Shown piece by piece: positions 1 through 7,136 of a stretch of DNA of 11,498 nt (position 1 is its first letter; each line of letters opens with the position of its first letter). A program made the position numbers and the translations under genes. This DNA is from an uncultured Bordetella sp. (lineage in GTDB: Bacteria > Pseudomonadota > Gammaproteobacteria > Burkholderiales > Burkholderiaceae_B). Below the pieces are notes generated by a model. That model had not been told where the DNA came from. It did not search any database and was given only the letters and a program-made list of their open reading frames with translations. The DNA lies in NCBI GenBank assembly GCA_937881145.1, contig CALGFL010000012.1:1-11498 (forward strand), read 5' to 3'.

Positions 1-45
1 CGTGGTCCGGATCCCATCCGGGGCGCGGGCCCCTCGAAGAACTGA
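1..45 (+). CDS. C-terminal end of an upstream gene, probably pqiB (partial)
   Basis: In frame 1 the window opens inside a coding frame reading RGPDPIRGAGPSKN and then TGA at 43-45, ten bases before the ATG of the lipoprotein gene. A PqiC-type lipoprotein gene normally follows pqiA and pqiB, so this is most simply the tail of the MCE-domain protein PqiB. Frame 2 also stays open, to a TGA at 56-58 that would overlap the next start as ATGA, so the frame assignment is not certain. Only 14 codons are visible and no domain can be seen; the identity rests on context. Confidence 0.4.
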   Translation, partial: RGPDPIRGAGPSKN

Positions 46-54
46 CGAGAGACG

Positions 55-771
55 ATGAGCCGGACCATGATCAAGGCAGAAATCATTCCAGGCATGCCCC
101 CGGGGGCATTCGCGCGCCGCGCGCGCAATCTGGCGCCGGCTTCGGCGCTGGCGGTACTGGCCGCTTTGGCCGGCTGCGCCGGCTCGCCGCCGGTGCGCTA
201 TTACACGCTGACGGCGCCTGTGCAGGCGGGCAAATCCGCGCCGGCTGCGCCGGCCAACTACGCCATCGAGGTGGCGCCGGTATCCGTGCCGGCCCAGGCC
301 GATCTGCCGCAGCTTATGCTGCGCAGCGGTTCGGGCGAGCTTACGGCCCAGTATTCCGACCGCTGGAGCGGGCCGCTGCCCAGCGAGTTGCGCAACGCGC
401 TGTCCATGGTCTTGACCCGCCAGTTGGGCGTGCCCGATGTGCGCGGGCTGGCGCCATCGCCCGGTCTGCCCGTATGGCGAGTGCAGGTGGACGTCCAGCG
501 TTTCGACGCTTCCACGGCCGGGCCGGCGGTGATCGACGCGACCTGGCGGGTGCGACCCCTGCAAGGCATGGGTGCGGGCCTGCTGTGCCGCAGTCGGATC
601 GAAACGCCGGTGACCATGCCCGCCGGTAGCACCGATCTGGAGGCGGTGGTTGTCGCCGAGCAAAAGGCCGTCGCCTTGCTGGGCCAGACCATCGCCTCGG
701 CGGTGCAGTCGCAGGGACGGCAGGCGGCGGCGGCTTCGGCGATGGTGCGGATGCTGCAGTGCACACGCTGA
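55..771 (+). CDS. pqiC: PqiC/YmbA-type ABC transport auxiliary lipoprotein
   Basis: A 238-residue lipoprotein. The N-terminus has basic residues (RRARN, 21-25), a hydrophobic stretch and the lipobox LAGC with Cys41 as the likely lipidated residue. The mature part shows the pattern of the PqiC/DUF330 family: an early Tyr-Tyr-Thr-Leu strand (RYYTLTAP), then a PQLMLRSGSGEL segment and a DRWSGPLPSEL segment (about 95-120). Known members are outer-membrane lipoproteins that partner PqiA and PqiB in moving lipids between membranes. The start is uncertain: the ATG at 55 gives an unusually long 40-residue signal, while the ATG at 94 (residue 14) would put the Cys at position 28, more normal for a lipoprotein. 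Neither has a strong Shine-Dalgarno sequence. The gene follows the partial upstream gene almost without a gap, so it is probably co-transcribed with it. Confidence 0.8.
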   Translation: MSRTMIKAEIIPGMPPGAFARRARNLAPASALAVLAALAGCAGSPPVRYYTLTAPVQAGKSAPAAPANYAIEVAPVSVPAQADLPQLMLRSGSGELTAQYSDRWSGPLPSELRNALSMVLTRQLGVPDVRGLAPSPGLPVWRVQVDVQRFDASTAGPAVIDATWRVRPLQGMGAGLLCRSRIETPVTMPAGSTDLEAVVVAEQKAVALLGQTIASAVQSQGRQAAAASAMVRMLQCTR

Positions 772-900
772 TCGCCATGGATAAGTAGACGGGGGCAGAT
801 AAGGAATACTTACGCCAATTAAGGGGTTAACCCTATTTATTAATAGGTGCAACCTTTTTAAGATGGTGAGTATTCCTCACTGCTTCGGTTGTTATCTGTC
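772..900 (+). promoter_or_regulatory. putA control region with nested inverted repeats
   Basis: This AT-rich spacer separates pqiC from putA. Visible structure: AGGAATACT at 802-810 and its exact reverse complement at 869-877 (58 bases apart); a perfect 10-bp palindrome GGGTTAACCC at 824-833; a 6-bp inverted repeat CCTATT/AATAGG around a 4-base loop at 832-847; and GTGAG/CTCAC at 866-880 around a 5-base loop. A weak -10 candidate TAAGAT lies at 859-864, with only a poor -35 (TTTATT, 836-841). No Shine-Dalgarno sequence precedes the putA ATG. The density of dyads suggests protein binding, plausibly by PutA itself, but the promoter is not firmly located. Confidence 0.45.
848..853 (-). promoter_or_regulatory. 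Candidate PutA operator box (GTTGCA)
   Basis: The + strand reads TGCAAC here, which is GTTGCA on the minus strand. That is the core recognised by the ribbon-helix-helix domain of E. coli PutA in its autoregulated put control region. It lies about 50 bases upstream of the putA ATG, inside the small dyad GGT-GCA-ACC (846-854), and just upstream of the weak -10 candidate at 859-864. A 6-mer match can arise by chance and it is the only copy in the spacer, so this is a candidate only. Its placement in front of a putA that keeps its DNA-binding domain is what makes it credible. Confidence 0.4.
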
Positions 901-3900
901 ATGGCCAATATCACTCTGGGTGTCAAAGTAGACGACGCGCTTCGCGACCGGCTCAAAGCCGCGGCACAGAAGCTCAATTGCACGCCGCATTGGCTGCATA
1001 AACAGGCCCTGGCGGCCTATATCGAGAAAATCGAGCGCGGTCAGCTGCCGCCCGAGGTGGCCTATTTCTCCCAGGAAAAACCCGAGGGCGAAGCCGGCGA
1101 GGGCGAGGGCGATCAGGCCACGCCGCCGTTCTTCGAGTTCGGACAGGACGTTCAGCCGCAGTCCGTGCTGCGGGCGGCCATCACCGCCGCCTACCGCCGG
1201 CCCGAGCCGGAATGCGTGCCGCTGCTGCTGGGCCAGGCGCGCATCGCCAACCCGGAAAAGATCCGCGCCATGGCCAGCGGCCTGGTCCAGACCCTGCGCA
1301 GCAAGCGCACGGGCGGCGGCGTCGAAGGCCTGCTGCAGGAGTTCTCGCTGTCCAGCCAGGAAGGCGTGGCGCTCATGTGCCTGGCCGAAGCGCTGCTGCG
1401 CATTCCCGACCGCGCCACGCGCGACGTGCTCATCCGCGACAAGATCGCCCGCGGCGACTGGAAGTCGCACACCGGCGGACGGCAGTCGCTGTTCGTCAAC
1501 GCGGCCACGTGGGGCCTGATGATCACGGGCAAGCTGGTGGCGGTCAACAGCGAACAAGGTCTGTCCTCCGCGCTCACGCGCCTGATCGGCAAGGGCGGCG
1601 AGCCGCTCATCCGCCAGGGCGTGAACATGGCCATGCGCATGATGGGCGAGCAGTTCGTCTCGGGCCAGACCATCTCCGAAGCGCTGGCCAACAACCGCAA
1701 GCTGGAGGCTCAAGGCTTTCGCCATTCCTACGACATGCTGGGCGAAGCGGCGCTGACGCAAGAAGACGCCGACCGCTACCATGCCGACTACGAGCAGGCC
1801 ATCCACGCGATCGGCAAGTCGGCCGCCGGCCGGGGCATCTACGAAGGGCCCGGCATCTCGATCAAGCTTTCGGCACTGCACCCGCGCTATTCGCGCGCGC
1901 AACGCGAGCGCGTCATGCAGCAGCTGCTGCCGCGCATGCTGGCCCTGTCCGTCCTGGCGCGCAGCTACGACATCGGCCTGAACATCGACGCCGAAGAGGC
2001 AGACCGCCTGGAGCTCTCGCTCGACCTGCTCGAAGCCCTGTGCCACGCGCCGCAGCTCGACGGCTGGAATGGCATCGGCTTCGTCATCCAGGCCTACCAG
2101 AAGCGCGCGCCCTACGTCATCGACTATGTCGTCGACCTGGCGCGCCGCAGCCACCATCGCCTTATGGTGCGACTGGTCAAGGGCGCCTACTGGGACAGCG
2201 AGATCAAGCGCGCCCAGATCGACGGCCTGGAAGGCTATCCGGTCTACACGCGCAAGGTCTATACCGACGTGGCCTACCTGGCTTGCGCGCGCAAGCTGCT
2301 GGGCGCGCCCGATGCGATCTATCCGCAGTTCGCCACGCACAATGCCTACACGCTCTCGGCCATCTATCAGCTGGCCGGACAAAACTATTATGCCGGCCAG
2401 TACGAATTCCAGTGCCTGCACGGCATGGGCGAGTCGCTCTACGAAGAGGTGGTCGGCCCGGTGGCGCAGGGCAAGCTCAACCGGCCCTGCCGCATCTACG
2501 CGCCGGTCGGCACGCACGAGACGCTGCTGGCCTATCTTGTGCGCCGCCTGCTGGAAAACGGCGCCAACACCTCCTTCGTCAACCTGATCGGCGACGACTC
2601 GGTCCCGGTGGAGCAACTGGTGACCGACCCGGTCGAAGCGGCCTCGCGCATCGTGCCCCTGGGCGCGCCGCACGAGAAAATCCCGCTGCCGCGCGAACTC
2701 TACGGCCCGGCCGACGCCGGCTCGCGCGTGAACTCGGCGGGCCTGGACCTGAGCAACGAACACCGTCTGGGCTCGCTCGCCGCTGCCTTGCTGGCCAGCT
2801 CCGCCACCGAATGGCGGGCCGCGCCCATGCTCGACGAAGCGCAGACCTGGGACGAGTCGCGCGCGGCCGACGTGCGCAACCCCGCCGATCATCGCGACCG
2901 GGTTGGGCAGGTCATCGAGGCCACGCCCGAAGAAGCCGAGATCGCCCTGCGGGCTGCGACCAAGACAGCGCCGATCTGGCATGCCACGCCAGTGGCCGAG
3001 CGCGCCGGCTGTTTGCTGCGCGCGGCGCAACTGCTGGAAGAGCGCATGCAGAATCTGCTGGGCCTTATCGTGCGCGAAGCCGGTAAGTCGCTGCCTAACG
3101 CCATTTCCGAAGTGCGCGAAGCCGTCGACTTCCTGCGCTACTACGCGGCGCAGGTGCAGCGCGAATTCAGCAATGACACCCACAGGCCCCTGGGCACGGT
3201 GCTGTGCATCAGCCCCTGGAACTTTCCGCTGGCCATCTTCACCGGCCAGGTGGCGGCGGCGCTGGCCGCGGGCAATGCGGTCATCGCCAAGCCGGCCGAG
3301 CAGACGCCCCTGATCGCGGCGCAGATGGTCGCCATCCTGCGCGAGGCCGGCGTGCCGGCCGGCGCGGTGCAACTGCTGCCCGGACGGGGCGAGACCGTGG
3401 GCGCCACGCTGGTCGCCAGCGAAGCCGTGCACGGCGTGATGTTCACCGGCTCGACCGAAGTGGCGCGCCTGATCGCGCGCACTCTGGCCGAACGCCTGGA
3501 TTCGGACGGCCACGTCATTCCGCTGATCGCCGAGACCGGCGGGCAGAACGCCATGATCGTCGACTCGTCGGCGCTGGCCGAACAGGTCGTGATCGACGTG
3601 CTCAACTCGGCCTACGATTCGGCGGGCCAGCGCTGCTCGGCCCTGCGCGTGCTGTGTCTGCAGGAAGACTGCGCCGATCACGTCCTGGCCATGCTCAAGG
3701 GCGCCATGCGCGAGCTGCGCGTGAGCAATCCCGATCTGCTCAGCACCGACGTCGGTCCGGTCATCGACGAGCAAGCCGGCCACGTCATTCGCCAGCACAT
3801 CGAGACCATGCGGGCCGCGGGCCGCACGGTCTCGCAGATCGAACTGGACGACCGCTGCCGCCACGGCACCTTCGTGCCGCCTACGCTCATCGAGATCGAC

Positions 3901-4722
3901 AGCCTTCAAGAGCTGCAGCGCGAAGTCTTCGGCCCCGTCCTGCACGTGATGCGCTATCAGCGCGACGGCCTGGATGCGCTGCTCGACCAGATCAACGGTA
4001 CCGGCTACGGGCTGACCTTCGGCGTGCACACCCGCATCGACGAGACCATGCACCACGTCACCGAACGCGTGCACGCGGGCAATCTATACGTCAACCGCAA
4101 CGTCGTCGGCGCGGTGGTGGGCGTGCAGCCCTTCGGCGGCGAGGGATTGTCGGGCACCGGCCCCAAGGCCGGCGGCCCGCTGTACCTGTACCGCCTGCTG
4201 TCGATGCGTCCCGAAGCCGTGGCCGCCAATCTGGAAAGCGCGGCGCGCGGCGAGAACGGCGTGGTGCTGGCCGGCCCGACGGGCGAACTCAACACTTATC
4301 GCCTGTCTGCGCGCGGCCGGGTGCTGGGCATCGCGGCCACGCAGGCCGGCGCGCAAGCGCAGTGGCAGGCCGCGCAGTCCACGGGCAACGCCTTGTTGCT
4401 GCTCGATACGCCCGAAGCCCGGGCGTGGCTGAAGGCGCAGGGCAAGCAGGCCAAGGGGGTGTCCGTCACGCTGCTGGCCGATGGCGATGTCGATGGCGCC
4501 GATTTCGAAGCCGTGCTGTTCGAAGGCGACAGCGACGCACTGCGTGTCTGGAACCGCCGCATGGCGGCACGGCCGGGCGCCATCGTCTCGGTGCAGGGCC
4601 TGAGCTCCGACGCCGTGGCGAGCGGGGCAGGGTATGCGACCGAACGGCTCTACGTCGAGAAATCGCTGAGCATCAACACAGCGGCGGCGGGCGGCAACGC
4701 GAGCCTGATGACCATCGGTTGA
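901..4722 (+). CDS. putA: Trifunctional transcriptional regulator / proline dehydrogenase / P5C dehydrogenase
   Basis: A 1273-residue protein that oxidises proline to glutamate in two steps (FAD-dependent proline dehydrogenase, then NAD-dependent L-glutamate-gamma-semialdehyde dehydrogenase) and represses put transcription through its N-terminus. Domains in order: ribbon-helix-helix (1-47, MANITLGVKVDDALRDRL...), an acidic Glu/Gly-rich linker (about 59-71), the proline dehydrogenase barrel with LVKGAYWDSE (425-434) and the substrate-binding helix containing Arg548, Arg549 and Glu552, then the aldehyde dehydrogenase with SPWNFP (771-776), FTGS (848-851), general base Glu878 in ETGG and catalytic Cys912 in GQRCSA. 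It ends with the conserved trifunctional-PutA tail NTAAAGGNASLMTIG. Length is close to E. coli PutA (about 1320). The ATG at 901 is chosen over the in-frame TTG at 889 because RHH-type PutA proteins begin directly with this strand; neither start has a clear ribosome binding site. The gene is monocistronic: no putP is visible and a terminator follows. Confidence 0.97.
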   Translation: MANITLGVKVDDALRDRLKAAAQKLNCTPHWLHKQALAAYIEKIERGQLPPEVAYFSQEKPEGEAGEGEGDQATPPFFEFGQDVQPQSVLRAAITAAYRRPEPECVPLLLGQARIANPEKIRAMASGLVQTLRSKRTGGGVEGLLQEFSLSSQEGVALMCLAEALLRIPDRATRDVLIRDKIARGDWKSHTGGRQSLFVNAATWGLMITGKLVAVNSEQGLSSALTRLIGKGGEPLIRQGVNMAMRMMGEQFVSGQTISEALANNRKLEAQGFRHSYDMLGEAALTQEDADRYHADYEQAIHAIGKSAAGRGIYEGPGISIKLSALHPRYSRAQRERVMQQLLPRMLALSVLARSYDIGLNIDAEEADRLELSLDLLEALCHAPQLDGWNGIGFVIQAYQKRAPYVIDYVVDLARRSHHRLMVRLVKGAYWDSEIKRAQIDGLEGYPVYTRKVYTDVAYLACARKLLGAPDAIYPQFATHNAYTLSAIYQLAGQNYYAGQYEFQCLHGMGESLYEEVVGPVAQGKLNRPCRIYAPVGTHETLLAYLVRRLLENGANTSFVNLIGDDSVPVEQLVTDPVEAASRIVPLGAPHEKIPLPRELYGPADAGSRVNSAGLDLSNEHRLGSLAAALLASSATEWRAAPMLDEAQTWDESRAADVRNPADHRDRVGQVIEATPEEAEIALRAATKTAPIWHATPVAERAGCLLRAAQLLEERMQNLLGLIVREAGKSLPNAISEVREAVDFLRYYAAQVQREFSNDTHRPLGTVLCISPWNFPLAIFTGQVAAALAAGNAVIAKPAEQTPLIAAQMVAILREAGVPAGAVQLLPGRGETVGATLVASEAVHGVMFTGSTEVARLIARTLAERLDSDGHVIPLIAETGGQNAMIVDSSALAEQVVIDVLNSAYDSAGQRCSALRVLCLQEDCADHVLAMLKGAMRELRVSNPDLLSTDVGPVIDEQAGHVIRQHIETMRAAGRTVSQIELDDRCRHGTFVPPTLIEIDSLQELQREVFGPVLHVMRYQRDGLDALLDQINGTGYGLTFGVHTRIDETMHHVTERVHAGNLYVNRNVVGAVVGVQPFGGEGLSGTGPKAGGPLYLYRLLSMRPEAVAANLESAARGENGVVLAGPTGELNTYRLSARGRVLGIAATQAGAQAQWQAAQSTGNALLLLDTPEARAWLKAQGKQAKGVSVTLLADGDVDGADFEAVLFEGDSDALRVWNRRMAARPGAIVSVQGLSSDAVASGAGYATERLYVEKSLSINTAAAGGNASLMTIG

Positions 4723-4749
4723 TTGCCTGTCGAAGCGCTCGCTTGATGC

Positions 4750-4783
4750 AAAAAGGCCGTTCATGCGAACGGCCTTTTTTCTT
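4750..4783 (+). terminator. Intrinsic terminator of putA
   Basis: A perfect 13-bp stem (AAAAAGGCCGTTC, 4750-4762, pairing with 4767-4779) closes on the 4-base loop ATGC. It is followed by a T-rich run that includes the downstream arm (TTTTTTCTTT). It starts 27 bases after the putA stop codon. The A-rich upstream arm mirrors the T tract, so it could also terminate on the other strand, but no gene there needs it. Confidence 0.92.
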
Positions 4784-4964
4784 TGAACAGCGCTGTTTTC
4801 CCGGTTGACAGGCCATTCCAAAAAGTCATCACGTCTTCAGCAAAACTCAGCTGTCCGCATTGGGATTTCTGATAATCTGAATAAACCGAATAACAACTCG
4901 GCGGGCAGCGATGCTCATGGCGATCATTTGCCCTCGCCCAGAACAGATTGTATGGAGACTACTC
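4784..4964 (+). promoter_or_regulatory. Control region upstream of the ABC uptake operon
   Basis: This region between the putA terminator and the binding-protein gene must hold the operon promoter. It contains a perfect 12-bp palindrome AACAGCGCTGTT at 4786-4797, a perfect -35 hexamer TTGACA at 4805-4810 with no convincing -10 at 16-18 bases, and a good -10-like GATAAT at 4871-4876 with no matching -35. A clear Shine-Dalgarno GGAG (4954-4957) lies 7 bases before the ATG at 4965. The palindrome next to the -35 would suit a repressor or activator site. The promoter itself cannot be fixed by eye. Confidence 0.4.
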
Positions 4965-5813
4965 ATGGCTACACGTTCCGTTGCGAAATTCCTGTCGCAA
5001 CTTGCCCTTGGCGCAACCCTCACGTCGGCCGCGTTCAGCGCGTTTGCCGGCGCCACCCTCGACCGCGTCGAAAGCAGCAAACAATTGGTGGTGACCGTCA
5101 GCGCCAAGTGGCCGCCGCACGCCTTCCTGAACGACAAGAATGAACTCGCCGGCTTCGACATCGATGTGGCCAACGATATCGCCAAGCGCCTGGGCGTGAA
5201 GGTCAAGTTCGAAACGCCCGACTTCAAGCTGGTGACGGGCGGCCACTGGCAAGGCCGCTGGGATCTGGCGGTGTTCTCGATCACCCCCACCGTCGCCCGC
5301 GCGCGCATGCTGGACTTCCCGGCGATCTACTACTACAGCAAGTACGTCTTCGTCGTGCATAAAGATTCCACCGCCAAGACGCCCGAAGACCTGAAGAACG
5401 TCACCTTCGGCGTGGAAGGCGACACCACCGCCGACGATTACATGCACCACGCGCTGCAGATCGACGCCAAGAGCATGCCTGCGTACAAGTACCTGGACTT
5501 CACGCCCAAGATGGTGACGTACAAGAGCTCGCTGCTGCCCTTCGAAGACCTGCGTCTTGGCAACAACGTGCGCCTGGGCGCGATCATCGCCGAAGAGCAG
5601 ACCGCCGACGCGGCGATCAAGAGCGGCTATCCGGTCAAGATCATTCCCAACGCCACCGCGTTCTGGGAGCCGGTGGCGATTGTGACGGACAAGGGCGACG
5701 ACGCATTCGACAAGAAGATCGCCGGCATCGTCGACAGCATGAAGAAGGACGGCACGCTCAAGAAGATCAGCGAGAAGTGGTACGGCGCGGATTACACGCA
5801 GCCCAATATGTAA
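4965..5813 (+). CDS. Polar amino-acid-type ABC transporter periplasmic binding protein
   Basis: A 282-residue solute-binding protein of the PAAT (family 3, HisJ/GlnH-like) type. A Sec signal peptide spans about 1-28 and is cut after AFSAFA. The mature protein shows the family order: KWPPHAFLNDKNELAGFDIDVANDIAKRLG, then SITPTVARARMLDF with the Arg that normally holds the ligand carboxylate, GVEGDTTADDYM in the second lobe, and the closing LKKISEKWYGAD. Two departures from GlnH-like proteins are visible: two extra residues between SIT and the Arg, and an AIIAEEQ segment where an Asp usually binds the ligand amino group. The ligand may therefore not be a standard alpha-amino acid. The ATG at 4965 is preferred over upstream ATGs because GGAG sits 7 bases before it and it begins the signal peptide. 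First gene of a four-gene operon. Confidence 0.9.
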   Translation: MATRSVAKFLSQLALGATLTSAAFSAFAGATLDRVESSKQLVVTVSAKWPPHAFLNDKNELAGFDIDVANDIAKRLGVKVKFETPDFKLVTGGHWQGRWDLAVFSITPTVARARMLDFPAIYYYSKYVFVVHKDSTAKTPEDLKNVTFGVEGDTTADDYMHHALQIDAKSMPAYKYLDFTPKMVTYKSSLLPFEDLRLGNNVRLGAIIAEEQTADAAIKSGYPVKIIPNATAFWEPVAIVTDKGDDAFDKKIAGIVDSMKKDGTLKKISEKWYGADYTQPNM

Positions 5814-5822
5814 TGTCCGCCC

Positions 5823-7130
5823 GTGTCTGACTACATCGATAGCTATTACCGCCAGACCGCGACGCCGCACACGCCTTATCCGGTTCTTGCGCAGTCCGAA
5901 TCGGCTGACGTGTGCGTCGTCGGCGCGGGTCTGGCGGGCCTGACCGCCGCTTTGACCCTGGCCCGCGCGGGCCGCAGCGTAGTGCTGCTGGATGCCGAGC
6001 GCATCGCCTGGGGCGCTTCGGGCCGCAACGGCGGCGTGGTCAGTCCGGGCTACGCCACGTCCTTCGATCTGATCTCGCGCCGCGTCGGCGAGGATCACGC
6101 CAAGCAGCTTTACCGCTTGTCGATCGAAGGTGTGGACATCGTGCGCGAGAACATCCGCGCGCTCGGCATCGACGGGGCGCAGCCGGTATCCGGCACGCTG
6201 CGCATGAGCCGCTTCGAAAATTCCCAAGCCATGCGCAATTACGTCGCCTGGATGGGAAAGACCTTCAATTACCACCTGCGCTTTCTTGCCCGCGACGAAG
6301 CCCGTGAACTCGCCGTCACGGACAAGTACTTCAACGCGGTGCACAACCCGCAGGCCTTTCATTTCCATCCGCTGAACTACGCGCTCGGCCTGGCCCGCGA
6401 ATTCACGCGGCTGGGCGGGCGCCTGTACGAGGCGTCGCCGGCGGCGTCCATCGAGCGCGACGGCGCCGGCAGGCGCGTGCGCACGCCCGGCGGCACGGTC
6501 CAGGCGCGCGACGTGCTGATCGCGTGCGGCGGCTATACCGGCAAGCTGGTGCCGCGTCTGCGTCGCAGCTACCTGCCCATCCTCACCTATATGGTGGTGA
6601 CGCAAGAAGCGCCCGAGCTCATCGCCTCGGCCATACGCACGACCTCGTCGATCGGCGACAGCCGCCGCGCCAGCGACTATTACCGGCTGGTCGACGGCGG
6701 GCGGCGTGTCCTGTGGGGCGGCATGATCACCACCAGGCAGGCTGAACCGGCGCGCCTGGGCAAGCTGCTCGAACATCGCATGCTCGATACCTACCCGCAG
6801 CTGGCCGGCATCCGCATCGAGCGCGCCTGGTCGGGCAAGATGGCCTACGCGCGGCACCTGATGCCGCAGATCGGCAAGCTCGAAGACGGCCTGTGGTATT
6901 GCACGAGTTTCGGCGGCCATGGCATGAATACCACCTCGATCGGCGGTACGGTGATCGCCGAAGGCATCCTCGACGCTTCCGACCGCTTTCGCCTGTACAC
7001 GCCGTTCGGCCTGGCCTGGAACGGCGGCATGCTGGGCACCGCCGCCGTGCAGCTCACCTACTGGAAATACCAGATCAACGACTTTCTGCAAGAACGGCTG
7101 GCGCGCCGACAGGTCCGCGCCGGGGGTTGA
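5823..7130 (+). CDS. FAD-dependent amine/amino-acid oxidoreductase (DAO family, PuuB-like)
   Basis: A 435-residue flavoprotein of the D-amino-acid-oxidase superfamily. The N-terminal Rossmann motif VVGAGLAGL holds GxGxxG at 34-39 and ends in an acidic residue (LLDAE, Asp57). The WGASGRNGG motif (63-71) typical of gamma-glutamylputrescine oxidase and related enzymes follows. Near the C-terminus, SFGGHGMNTTSIGG is the second FAD-contact motif of this group. Such enzymes oxidise a C-N bond of an amine, imino acid or N-substituted amino acid; the exact substrate is not readable. No signal peptide, so cytoplasmic. Start: GTG at 5823, 9 bases after the preceding stop, with poor ribosome binding sequence. 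No ATG occurs before the FAD motif, so the GTG is needed. A tiny ATG frame (5813-5830) overlaps the upstream TAA and the GTG and might support coupled re-initiation. Its place between binding protein and permease implies it acts on the imported compound. Confidence 0.85.
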   Translation: MSDYIDSYYRQTATPHTPYPVLAQSESADVCVVGAGLAGLTAALTLARAGRSVVLLDAERIAWGASGRNGGVVSPGYATSFDLISRRVGEDHAKQLYRLSIEGVDIVRENIRALGIDGAQPVSGTLRMSRFENSQAMRNYVAWMGKTFNYHLRFLARDEARELAVTDKYFNAVHNPQAFHFHPLNYALGLAREFTRLGGRLYEASPAASIERDGAGRRVRTPGGTVQARDVLIACGGYTGKLVPRLRRSYLPILTYMVVTQEAPELIASAIRTTSSIGDSRRASDYYRLVDGGRRVLWGGMITTRQAEPARLGKLLEHRMLDTYPQLAGIRIERAWSGKMAYARHLMPQIGKLEDGLWYCTSFGGHGMNTTSIGGTVIAEGILDASDRFRLYTPFGLAWNGGMLGTAAVQLTYWKYQINDFLQERLARRQVRAGG

Positions 7131-7136
7131 TTCAAC

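Noticed and set aside
892..4074. 1060-codon open frame on the minus strand opposite putA
   Set aside because: It lies antisense to the well-supported PutA sequence. Its translation is rich in His, Arg, Gly, Ala, Gln and Asp with no domain pattern. This is the expected artefact of high-GC codon usage.
3204..4808. 534-codon + strand frame inside putA
   Set aside because: Out-of-frame shadow of the P5C dehydrogenase domain, very Arg-rich, with no recognisable motif.
4805..4833. Full sigma-70 promoter from TTGACA at 4805
   Set aside because: The hexamers at 16-18 bases spacing (CATCAC, ATCACG, TCACGT) do not resemble TATAAT, so only the -35 match is reported.
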